Source of the DNA: Dialister hominis | GTDB lineage: Bacteria > Bacillota > Negativicutes > Veillonellales > Dialisteraceae | DNA: 64,000 nt | NCBI RefSeq assembly: GCF_007164725.1 | Contig: NZ_AP019697.1 | Span: forward strand, 1,953,501 to 2,017,500 | Direction of reading: 5' to 3' | Part shown: positions 8,846-15,731 of the stretch, piece by piece | Numbering within the stretch: position 1 is the stretch's first letter | Layout of the letters: each line of letters begins with the position of its first letter | Made by a program: the position numbers and the translations under genes | The notes under the pieces: generated by a model | What the model saw: only the letters and a program-made list of their open reading frames with translations | The model's database searches: none | Told to the model about the DNA's origin: nothing

Positions 8846-9913
8846 CTATTCTGTGACGATGTATTTATCAAGCTCGCTCGTCTTCACTTTGAGAAGGTGA
8901 GCTTTTCCGATCTTATCCAGTACGACGAGGGTGATTTCTCCGCCGCGCCGCTTCTTGTCATGCATGATCTGCGGGATGAGTTCCAGAGCGGGAACGGCGA
9001 TCGAAGTCGGAAGGGAGAGATGATGGACGGCGCGGATGACGCGTTCTGCCGTTCCCTTTTCCGTGATGCCCAGCCGCTCCGTCTGCTCAGTCAGAAGGCA
9101 CATGCCGATGGCAACGCCTTCGCCGTGGGTGTAGGTCGAGTAGTTGAAATACCTTTCAATGGCATGGCCGATCGTGTGGCCGAAGTTCAGCATCTGACGG
9201 CTGCCATTGTCGTAGCGGTCTTCCTCGACGAATTTCTTCTTCTGAAGGACGCTCCTCAGGATGATTTCTTCCATATGATTCCGGAGATCTTCCTCGCTTC
9301 CGATATTTTCCAGAAGCTCAAAGAGCTCAGGATCGCCGATGCATCCGTACTTCAGGGCTTCTGCGAGGCCGTCATGGACGTAGCGCGTGGGAAGCGTATC
9401 GAGGAGGTCGGGGTCGATGAAGACACCCTTTGGCTGGTAGAAAGCACCCGCCAGATTCTTGCCGCCGGGAAGGTCGATGGCGACTTTTCCGCCGACCGAG
9501 CTGTCGATCTGCGCAAGAATCGTCGTCGGCACCTGGAAGAAGGGCACGCCTCTCATGTAGGAAGCCGCCGCAAATCCGCCAAGGTCGCCCGGGACGCCGC
9601 CCGAGAAGGTGACGATTGCATCGTCCCTTGAAAGGTTGAAGTCGCAGAGCTCATTGTAGACGCCTTCCAGGACGTGGATATTCTTATTCTCCTCGCCGGC
9701 CGGCATTTCAATGATGCGCACGTGGAAATCGCCCTGCTGCAGAGATTCGCGGATCTTGTCCCCGTAAATCGCCTGGACATGGTTATCCGTGATGACGGCG
9801 ATCTTCTGCGCCTTTGTCAGTTTCCTGATCTTTTCCCCGATATGAGGGAGAAGCCCTCTTTCGATTTCAATCTTGTACGATTCTTTCCCGAGATCCATAT
9901 TCACTACTGCCAT
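8846..9913 (-). CDS. aroB: 3-dehydroquinate synthase (operon copy)
   Basis: 355 residues; NAD- and metal-dependent cyclisation of DAHP to 3-dehydroquinate. It keeps the residues expected of true DHQ synthase: Asp in QIDSSVGGK, Lys/Asn in GGKNLAGAFYQP, metal ligands Glu in GLAEALKYG, His in LNFGHTIGHAIE and His in THGEGVAIG, plus the second His of GHTIGHA. The nucleotide loop reads SGGVPGD rather than the usual GGGVIGD, a mild oddity. Start ATG 9913 (MAVVNMDLG) matches family length; the frame is open to 10009 inside tyrA. It overlaps the tyrA end by about 47 bases. Confidence 0.93.
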   Translation of the reverse strand: MAVVNMDLGKESYKIEIERGLLPHIGEKIRKLTKAQKIAVITDNHVQAIYGDKIRESLQQGDFHVRIIEMPAGEENKNIHVLEGVYNELCDFNLSRDDAIVTFSGGVPGDLGGFAAASYMRGVPFFQVPTTILAQIDSSVGGKVAIDLPGGKNLAGAFYQPKGVFIDPDLLDTLPTRYVHDGLAEALKYGCIGDPELFELLENIGSEEDLRNHMEEIILRSVLQKKKFVEEDRYDNGSRQMLNFGHTIGHAIERYFNYSTYTHGEGVAIGMCLLTEQTERLGITEKGTAERVIRAVHHLSLPTSIAVPALELIPQIMHDKKRRGGEITLVVLDKIGKAHLLKVKTSELDKYIVTE

Positions 9914-10763
9914 GGCTGTCCCATTCCCTTCTTCTCCGGCCCGCTTCCGAAAGGAAGGTCCGTATGCTGTCTTCATTCTTCTCTTCGATGGCACGCCTGA
10001 GCGTTTCAAGCGCCGCCTCGAATCGTTCTATTTCCGTAAGGACATTTTCCCTGTTCGACAGGAAAAGCGATGTCCAGAGTTCTTCATTGATATCTGCCAC
10101 GCGCGTCTCGTCCCTGAAGGATCCGCCGGTGAAACGGTTCGTGTCCTTCCTGTAGGAGGCGCTGTTCATCAGAGCCGCTGCCGCCGCGTGGGGCAGGTCG
10201 CTCGTGTATGCGATGATTTCATCATGCTCATGGGCCGTCACGGCCGGTGCATGCGCGCAGCCCAGCGCCCTGATCATCTCTTCGATGAGTGCGACATTTT
10301 CCTTCCTGTTTGATTTCCTCGGGATCACGATGTAATTCGCGCCCTTGAAAATATCTGCCGATGCCTGCGAAAGGCCTGCGCCTTCCCTGCCGCACATGGG
10401 GTGGCCGGAAATGAAATCCTGCGTCGGAAGGATCAAAGACTCTGCGATGTCTGCAAAGCCGTCCTTGACGCCTGCGATGTCGGTCAGGATGGCATCCCTG
10501 GCAAGAAGAGAAAGATTCTCTTCCAGAAATGCTTTCGTCGCTTTCTCCGGCGTGCAGGAGACGACGATCCTGCACTCTTTGAGATCCTTAGGATCTGCGG
10601 AATCGATGATTCCCATCCGGAGGGCTTCCTCTTCCGCACTCTTCGTGCGGTTGATTCCGATGACCCTGTTTCCGATTTCCTTGAACCGTTTGGCGAAAGA
10701 ACCTCCCATAAGGCCCAGCCCGATGACGCCGACGGTAATCTTGCTGAAGTCACTTGTACTCAT
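9867..10763 (-). CDS. tyrA: Prephenate dehydrogenase
   Basis: 298 residues; oxidative decarboxylation of prephenate to 4-hydroxyphenylpyruvate, the tyrosine branch. N-terminal Rossmann motif GLGLMGGSFAKRFK (about 14-27), then SGHPMCGREGAG with the catalytic His, and a helical dimerisation domain. The C-terminal ~45 residues are polar and overlap the aroB start in another frame. No ACT or chorismate mutase domain is fused. The ATG at 10763 has GGGAG upstream. A 149-base gap separates it from aroF, the only sizable gap in the operon. Confidence 0.93.
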   Translation of the reverse strand: MSTSDFSKITVGVIGLGLMGGSFAKRFKEIGNRVIGINRTKSAEEEALRMGIIDSADPKDLKECRIVVSCTPEKATKAFLEENLSLLARDAILTDIAGVKDGFADIAESLILPTQDFISGHPMCGREGAGLSQASADIFKGANYIVIPRKSNRKENVALIEEMIRALGCAHAPAVTAHEHDEIIAYTSDLPHAAAAALMNSASYRKDTNRFTGGSFRDETRVADINEELWTSLFLSNRENVLTEIERFEAALETLRRAIEEKNEDSIRTFLSEAGRRRREWDSHGSSEYGSRERIVQD

Positions 10764-10912
10764 ATTCTCCCTTTTCTTTCTGCCTGACTATGAAATTCAC
10801 TGATTCTTACTCTATTGTATACGAAAATGAAAATCCGTGGAAATAGTATTTTTTCCTGTTCTGCTCTGCTTCTATATTTATTTTTATACTATATATACTG
10901 CGGATTTCCTTC
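10764..10912 (-). promoter_or_regulatory. AT-rich gap between aroF and tyrA
   Basis: The 149 bases between the aroF stop and tyrA ATG are very AT-rich (minus-strand TATATATAGTATAAAA near 10886-10900, TATACAAT near 10815). They may hold an internal promoter, but no convincing -35/-10 pair or GC-rich hairpin is visible, so read-through from aroF is equally possible. Confidence 0.3.
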
Positions 10913-11929
10913 TTACAGTTCGCGTCCGACGATCGGTGCGATCTCGCGGAGCTTCTTCATCATGTGGTCGAAGGTCTCCGGCGTGATGGATTCAGCGCCG
11001 TCGCACCATGCATTTTCCGGATCGTTGTGGACTTCGCACATGATGCCGTCCGCGCCGGCTGCAATGGCTGCCATGGCCATGGATTCGACCATCCATCTCT
11101 TGCCCGTCGCATGGCTTGGATCGACGATGATCGGCAGGTGGCTCATGCGCTTGACGGCGGCGATGGCGGAAAGGTCAAGCGTATTTCTTGTCGCCTTTTC
11201 GAAGGTGCGGATGCCTCTTTCGCAGAGGATGACATTGTGGTTGCCCTCGCTCATGATGTATTCGGCGCTCATCAGCCATTCCTCAATCGTGGCGGACATG
11301 CCTCTCTTCAGGAGGACCGGCACATTCAGACGGCCGACGGCTTTCAGAAGGTCGAAGTTCTGCATGTTTCTCGCACCAATCTGGATGAGGTCGATCTTCT
11401 TTTCAAGGAAAGTGCCGATCTTGTCTGCGCTCATGAGCTCGGTGACGACCGGAAGGTCATTGTCGCGGGCGGCCGAGAGAAGAAGGTCGAGCCCCTTTTC
11501 GCCAAGTCCCTGGAAAGAGTACGGGGACGTTCTCGGCTTGAATGCGCCGCCGCGAAGGATAGCTGCGCCGGATTTCTTCACTTCTTTGGCAATGCCGTGG
11601 ATCTGATCGGGCGTTTCAATCGAGCACGGTCCTGCCATGACGACGAGCTTCTTTCCGCCGACCTTGACGCCGGAGACATCGACGATCGTGTCCTCCGGAT
11701 GGAAAGCGCGGCTCGCTCTCTTGTACGGCTCCTGCACGCGCATGACGCGGTCGACCCATTCGTGGCCCATGAAATCCCTTTCATCGAGGGCCGATGTGTC
11801 TCCCACAAGTCCCAGTACGACTTTTCTTGACCCGGTGCTCTTGTCGATCTGGAATCCTCTGTCCTCGAGAGATTTCACCATACGTTCAATTTCCAGTGCC
11901 GGTGTGTTTTCCTTCATAACGATAATCAT
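10913..11929 (-). CDS. aroF: DAHP synthase, type I-beta, with N-terminal regulatory domain
   Basis: 338 residues; condenses PEP and erythrose-4-phosphate, the first committed step of aromatic synthesis. Residues 1-70 form the ferredoxin-like/ACT-like domain seen in Thermotoga-type enzymes, linked to feedback inhibition there. The barrel holds MAGPCSIET, RGGAFKPRTSPYSF, IGARNMQNF, PIIVDPSHATGKR and DGIMCEVHNDPENA, with the usual Cys and His metal ligands. AAGGAGG lies just before ATG 11929. It is the first structural gene after the Tyr-rich leader and terminator, so that leader probably controls it and the genes behind it. Confidence 0.95.
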   Translation of the reverse strand: MIIVMKENTPALEIERMVKSLEDRGFQIDKSTGSRKVVLGLVGDTSALDERDFMGHEWVDRVMRVQEPYKRASRAFHPEDTIVDVSGVKVGGKKLVVMAGPCSIETPDQIHGIAKEVKKSGAAILRGGAFKPRTSPYSFQGLGEKGLDLLLSAARDNDLPVVTELMSADKIGTFLEKKIDLIQIGARNMQNFDLLKAVGRLNVPVLLKRGMSATIEEWLMSAEYIMSEGNHNVILCERGIRTFEKATRNTLDLSAIAAVKRMSHLPIIVDPSHATGKRWMVESMAMAAIAAGADGIMCEVHNDPENAWCDGAESITPETFDHMMKKLREIAPIVGREL

Positions 11930-12013
11930 AATAATCCTCCTTGCCCCTTGGGCGCTCCATCCGCTACTGCGGTTTCTTTGGTCTTGCTCTATGCTTCCAT
12001 CCTGCTTCCGGGT

Positions 12014-12047
12014 AATAAAAAAAGGACAGGCTCTCCTGAGTCTGTCC
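12014..12047 (-). terminator. Attenuator-like terminator in the aroF leader
   Basis: On the minus strand, stem GGACAG...CTGTCC with an inner CTC/GAG pairing is followed by a run of seven T's (12014-12023 read in reverse). It lies 24 bases after the stop of the Tyr-rich leader ORF and 85 bases before aroF, the layout of an amino-acid attenuator. Confidence 0.85.
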
Positions 12048-12070
12048 TGATCGTCCGGTAAAGGGTAGGG

Positions 12071-12163
12071 TTATGGCTCATGAGACGGGTACGCTAAATA
12101 GCCGCGGGTAAAGTAATAACCGCGGTAATAAACGTATGCTGCTGCCATAGCTGCCTGTCTCAT
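12071..12163 (-). CDS. Tyrosine-rich leader peptide of the aro operon
   Basis: 30-residue ORF. Tyr occurs at residues 10, 12, 13, 16, 17, 22 and 25 and Phe at 18, so seven of sixteen consecutive codons are Tyr. A strong ribosome site (AAGGGAGGGG, 12169-12179) lies 6 bases before the ATG. A promoter is directly upstream and a terminator directly downstream, before aroF. This is the arrangement of a translation-coupled attenuator: stalling at Tyr codons when charged tRNA-Tyr is short would favour read-through. Inside the ORF two CCGCGG blocks can pair, and the first 9 bases around the ATG (TCATGAGAC) are complementary to GTCTCATGA near the ORF end. A clear antiterminator was not found by eye. 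Confidence 0.8.
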   Translation of the reverse strand: MRQAAMAAAYVYYRGYYFTRGYLAYPSHEP

Positions 12164-12193
12164 GATGACCCCTCCCTTCTTAGATGTTGGTTT

Positions 12194-12223
12194 AGTATAG
12201 GCTGATTTCAGAAACTCTGTCAA
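12194..12223 (-). promoter_or_regulatory. Promoter of the aro operon leader
   Basis: Minus strand: TTGACA (12218-12223), 18-bp spacer, TATACT (12194-12199). Predicted start near 12187, about 24 bases before the leader ATG. Near-consensus, so strong unless regulated. Confidence 0.8.
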
Positions 12224-12347
12224 ATAGTATGCATAAATCGCATGAAATATTTGTCATATGCCGTGCAAGGCATGGAAATTCATTTCCTGAACGAAATGTT
12301 TCCTACGGGACGGTGAGTTCTCGTCGGTGTATATCGACCGTTTTAGA

Positions 12348-12376
12348 TTGAAAAAGTTTCTCATTTAAGATAGAAT
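12348..12376 (+). promoter_or_regulatory. Promoter for the MATE exporter
   Basis: TTGAAA (12348-12353), 17-bp spacer, TAGAAT (12371-12376). Predicted start near 12383. The 12224-12347 stretch between this and the divergent aro promoter shows nothing else I can name. Confidence 0.65.
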
Positions 12377-12392
12377 ACAACTAGAACGAATT

Positions 12393-12423
12393 GCCCGATT
12401 TCACAAAAGAGACCGGGCTTTTT
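12393..12423 (+). terminator. Terminator-like hairpin at the 5' end of the MATE mRNA
   Basis: GCCCGATTTC, loop ACAAAA, GAGACCGGGC (10 bp counting G-U pairs), then TTTTT. It lies about 10 bases after the predicted transcription start and 31 bases before the MATE start codon, an odd place for a terminator; it may act as an attenuator. Confidence 0.6.
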
Positions 12424-12453
12424 GTCAGAAATGCAAAAAGAAGCGAGAATCTT

Positions 12454-13791
12454 ATGACCAATTCTTACGATAAATCCTATTTGAAAATCGCACTGCCGGC
12501 CGCCTTCGAAGGGCTCTTCATGATCCTTCTCGCCTCGACGGACCTCATCATGGTCGGCACGCTCGGAGCTTTCCCGATCGCAGCGGTCAGCATCTTCGCC
12601 CAGCCAAGGCTCGTACTCCTCTGCTTCTCAAGGTCGCTGGCCTCCTCGGTGACGCTCCTTGTTTCGAGAAAGGCAGACGAAGCAGGAAAAGAGGCGGCTT
12701 CTTCCATCATGAAGAAATCCCTCACCGTCTGCGCCCTGCTCCTCGGCATGCTCCACATCCTTTTCTTCCTTTTCCTGGAAGATATCCTTTACCTTATGGG
12801 AGCGACCCCTGATTACATTTCCCTGGCCATGGACTACAGCGTCCCGGCCCTCATTGCGACATACTTCACTTCACTGACGCTGATCCTCCAGGCCGTGCAG
12901 CTTGGCTATGGCAAGACGGCTGTCATCATGAAGACGAATGTGGCAGGAAATATCATCAACGTCATCCTGAGCTTCATCCTGATCTTCGGCATCGGCCCCG
13001 TCCCTGCGATGGGCGTCGCCGGAGCCGCAATCGGCACCGTCTTTGCCACCCTCTTCACCCTCATTGCGACAGCGGCAATCCTTAGGGGCGACGGATTCTT
13101 CGCCGAAAGCTCCTATGTCCCTGACAAGGATTATTTCCGCCAGATACTTCCAATCTTCGGCAGCATCCTTAGCGAGCAGGGCAGCGAAAGAGCCGGCATG
13201 GTCATCTTCTCCCGCATGGCGGCAGGCCTTGGCCCCATCCCCTTTGCCATCCACAGCGTCTGCATGAATATCTGCGACATTTACTGGGACTTCATCACAG
13301 GCTTCGGCAAGGCAAGCATGGTCACCGCCGGACAGTCCTGCGGCCGCGGCAGCGAAGAAGACTGGAAAGCATACAAGAAGAGCGGCATGCGCCTTTCCTT
13401 CTACATGTCCTGCGCCGTCTTCGTCCTGACGCTCATTTTCAGGAATGAAATCTTCACCATCTATTCCGGCGACGGCATCGCGCCTGAAGCCGCTTCCATC
13501 ATCATGATCTTCGTAGCCTTCGTTTCCTTCCCGGAAGCCTACGGCGTCATCGGATCCTCCATCCTGCGCGGCAGCGGAAGGACAGCGGAAGTCGCTGCTT
13601 ACTCCTTCTTCTCCGTGACACTTCTGCGCCCGATTATGACCGGCCTCTTCCTCTACGGCTTCGGCCTCGGCCTCACCGGCGTATGGATGGCACTCGTCCT
13701 CGACCAGATGATCCGCGCCACCTGCGCAATCTATTTCATGAGGAAACTCAAAGCCCGCGGCTGGGACAGGATCCTCGCCGATATGGCCTAA
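12454..13791 (+). CDS. MATE family efflux transporter
   Basis: 445-residue polytopic inner-membrane protein with twelve hydrophobic segments in two similar halves, typical of multidrug and toxin extrusion (MATE/NorM-DinF) cation antiporters. Supporting stretches are LPAAFEGLFMILLASTDLIMVG in the first helix region and MKTNVAGNIINVILSFILIF. The start chosen is ATG 12454 (MTNSYDKS); the frame is open to 12391 but that part overlaps the leader hairpin. The ribosome site is weak. The substrate is unknown. It is divergent from the aro operon and followed by a short terminator. Confidence 0.9.
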   Translation: MTNSYDKSYLKIALPAAFEGLFMILLASTDLIMVGTLGAFPIAAVSIFAQPRLVLLCFSRSLASSVTLLVSRKADEAGKEAASSIMKKSLTVCALLLGMLHILFFLFLEDILYLMGATPDYISLAMDYSVPALIATYFTSLTLILQAVQLGYGKTAVIMKTNVAGNIINVILSFILIFGIGPVPAMGVAGAAIGTVFATLFTLIATAAILRGDGFFAESSYVPDKDYFRQILPIFGSILSEQGSERAGMVIFSRMAAGLGPIPFAIHSVCMNICDIYWDFITGFGKASMVTAGQSCGRGSEEDWKAYKKSGMRLSFYMSCAVFVLTLIFRNEIFTIYSGDGIAPEAASIIMIFVAFVSFPEAYGVIGSSILRGSGRTAEVAAYSFFSVTLLRPIMTGLFLYGFGLGLTGVWMALVLDQMIRATCAIYFMRKLKARGWDRILADMA

Positions 13792-13808
13792 TATGGCACA
13801 GCATTTAC

Positions 13809-13833
13809 GCCAATTTCATGGGCGTTTTTTCTT
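13809..13833 (+). terminator. Short terminator after the MATE gene
   Basis: ACGCC, nine-base loop, GGCGT followed by TTTTTC. The stem is only 5 bp, so termination may be partial. Confidence 0.5.
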
Positions 13834-13839
13834 TCTTCA

Positions 13840-13848
13840 TGCTATAAT
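13840..13848 (+). promoter_or_regulatory. Extended -10 promoter of the second aroB-like gene
   Basis: TG-C-TATAAT, a perfect extended -10 37 bases before the ATG. No good -35 is present; the preceding terminator T-tract occupies that place. Confidence 0.5.
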
Positions 13849-13885
13849 GAAAGCAAAGAGAGCGTACTTGAAGGAGGAACGGATT

Positions 13886-14959
13886 ATGGAAAAAATCCAC
13901 ATCAATCTGGGAAGCGATTCCTACGACGTCCACATTGAAAGCGGACTGATCGACAAAGCAGGCTCCGCCATCGCGGACCTGACCGGCGCTGAAAAAGCAG
14001 CCGTCATCACAGAAGACACCATCGACAAGCTGTACGGCATGCGTCTCGTCAGCTCACTGGAAAAAGCAGGCATCAAGGCGAAAATGATCGTCGTGCCGGG
14101 GACGGAAAAATCCCGCTCCCTTCCGATCGTCAACAGCATCTACGGAGCGCTGGCAGACTTCGGCCTTGGAAATGACGACATCCTGATCGCATTGGGCGGC
14201 CGCATCGTCGGCGACGTCACCGGATTTGCCGCAGCCACCTGGCACAGGGGCGTGCGCTACATCCAGTTCCCGACATCCGTCCTCTCGCAGATCGGAAGCG
14301 CCATCGGCGGAAAGGTCACCCTGGACATCACAGCCGGCAAGAACCTCGTAGGCATGTTCTACCAGCCTGCTGCCGTCTACATCGACCCCTCCATGGCGAA
14401 ATCCCTCCCGCGCCGCTACCTCCACAACGGACTTGGCGAAGCTGTGAAACTGGGCTGCGTCGCTGACAAGGACCTCTTCGAACTCTTCGAAAAAGCAGGC
14501 TCTGACATGGACATCCTCCGCGTCCTTCCGGAAATCATCCAGAGATGCGTAGCCATCAAAGCCCACTATGTAGAAATCGACCCGGGCGCGAAAGGTGAAC
14601 GCCGCATCCTTGACTTCGGCCATACCATCGGAGGCGCTATCGAACGCTGCTACCGCTATGACGATGCCAAGATCACCCACGGCGAAGCCACAGCCATCGG
14701 CATGAACCTCATGACCCGCCGCTCCGAACTCCTGGGCCTCACCGAGCAGGGCACCTCAGAACGCCTCGAATACGTCCTGAAATCCCTCTCCCTTCCGACG
14801 ACTGTCAACATCCCGGATGAAATCCTCACCGCCCAGATGTACAAGGACAAACGCATCACCGAAGGAAAAATCCAGCTGACACTCCTCAAGAGAATCGGAG
14901 AAGGCTTCCTCCACACCGTACCCGTCGAAGAACTTCCAAGGTACGTGAAGACGAAATAA
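13886..14959 (+). CDS. Divergent 3-dehydroquinate synthase-like protein
   Basis: 357 residues, a second member of the DHQ synthase/sugar-phosphate cyclase fold in this window. Metal ligands are kept (Glu in GLGEAVKLG, His in LDFGHTIGG, His in THGEATAIG). Several active-site positions differ from true AroB: QIDSSVGGK is QIGSAIGGK (Asp to Gly), LNFGHT is LDFGHT (Asn to Asp), the second His of GHTxGHA is Gly, and GGGVxGD is GGRIVGD. In the family these positions contact substrate and help distinguish DHQ synthase from other cyclases. The real start is ATG 13886 with GGAGG at 13873-13877. It has its own promoter and terminator. It could be a weak DHQS, a different cyclase or a regulatory pseudoenzyme. 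Confidence 0.85.
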   Translation: MEKIHINLGSDSYDVHIESGLIDKAGSAIADLTGAEKAAVITEDTIDKLYGMRLVSSLEKAGIKAKMIVVPGTEKSRSLPIVNSIYGALADFGLGNDDILIALGGRIVGDVTGFAAATWHRGVRYIQFPTSVLSQIGSAIGGKVTLDITAGKNLVGMFYQPAAVYIDPSMAKSLPRRYLHNGLGEAVKLGCVADKDLFELFEKAGSDMDILRVLPEIIQRCVAIKAHYVEIDPGAKGERRILDFGHTIGGAIERCYRYDDAKITHGEATAIGMNLMTRRSELLGLTEQGTSERLEYVLKSLSLPTTVNIPDEILTAQMYKDKRITEGKIQLTLLKRIGEGFLHTVPVEELPRYVKTK

Positions 14960-14972
14960 GAAATCGAAGAAA

Positions 14973-15013
14973 GGAGCCGTGAAAACGAGTGATCGTCATT
15001 CACAGCTCCTTTT
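14973..15013 (+). terminator. Terminator of the aroB-like gene
   Basis: GGAGCCGTGAA and TTCACAGCTCC form an 11-bp stem with one mismatch, followed by TTTTG. It lies 14 bases after the stop codon. Confidence 0.8.
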
Positions 15014-15046
15014 GTGTTAGTCTTTTGGCGAAAAGGATCTGATATT

Positions 15047-15688
15047 TTGGAAACCCGTGTACTCCGTTATTTTCTTGCCGTCGCGCAGGAAGGAAGCGTG
15101 ACGAGGGCGGCGCGGGCGCTGCACCTGACGCAGCCGACGCTTTCCCGCCAGATCAGAGAGCTTGAAGAAGAACTCGGGCAGACGCTCTTTTCAAGAGGCG
15201 GGCGCGAGCTGTCTTTAACGCGCGAAGGACTGCTCCTCCGGCAGCGGGCTGAGGAAATCGTGGGCTTGGCTGAGATCACGGAGAAGGAATTCCGTTCCCT
15301 TGGCGAGAAGACAGTAAGCGGCGATCTTTCCCTCGGCTGCGGGGAAAGCAAAGCGCTGTCCTTTGTGACAGATGCACTGAAAGTTCTGCAGGATGAGCAC
15401 CCGCTGATCATTCCCCATTTCTTCAGCGGAAACGGAGAAATCGTCATGGACCGCCTCGACAAGGGCCTTCTTGATTTCGCCGTCCTCATGGGCGCGGAAA
15501 ATACCGAGAGGTACTACTCCCTCCCTCTTCCAAACCATGACACATGGGGCCTTCTCATGGATAAGGATGATCCCTTCGCCTTCCGTCCCCTCACCTCGCC
15601 CCTTTCCCTCGTCTGGAAAAAACATCAGATCCTCTCCGCCCCGGCAGAAGCCTTCCTCGCAAAGATCCGGGAAGCAGGGGAGAAATAG
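15047..15688 (+). CDS. Short LysR-family transcriptional regulator
   Basis: 213 residues; LysR regulators usually have about 290-310. The N-terminal winged helix-turn-helix is complete (RYFLAVAQEGSVTRAARALHLTQPTLSRQIRELEEELG). The effector domain begins normally (DLSLGCGESKALSF...) but at about residue 178 jumps from DTWGLLMDKDDPFAFR to a C-terminal-like stretch with LVWKKHQ and AEAFLAKIRE. The second effector subdomain therefore seems to be missing in frame. The start is TTG 15047 with AAAGGA about 11 bases upstream; ATG 15014 lies within the previous terminator. It may be a DNA-binding protein with altered sensing, or a decaying gene. Confidence 0.85.
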   Translation: METRVLRYFLAVAQEGSVTRAARALHLTQPTLSRQIRELEEELGQTLFSRGGRELSLTREGLLLRQRAEEIVGLAEITEKEFRSLGEKTVSGDLSLGCGESKALSFVTDALKVLQDEHPLIIPHFFSGNGEIVMDRLDKGLLDFAVLMGAENTERYYSLPLPNHDTWGLLMDKDDPFAFRPLTSPLSLVWKKHQILSAPAEAFLAKIREAGEK

Positions 15689-15690
15689 AA

Positions 15691-15730
15691 AAATGCTGTG
15701 AAATCACGATTCGATTTCACAGCATTTTTT
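15691..15730 (+). terminator. Terminator of the LysR gene
   Basis: AAATGCTGTGAAATC and its complement (15-bp stem) followed by TTTTTT. The ISL3 copy 2 end begins two bases after the T-tract. Confidence 0.85.
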
Positions 15731-15731
15731 A

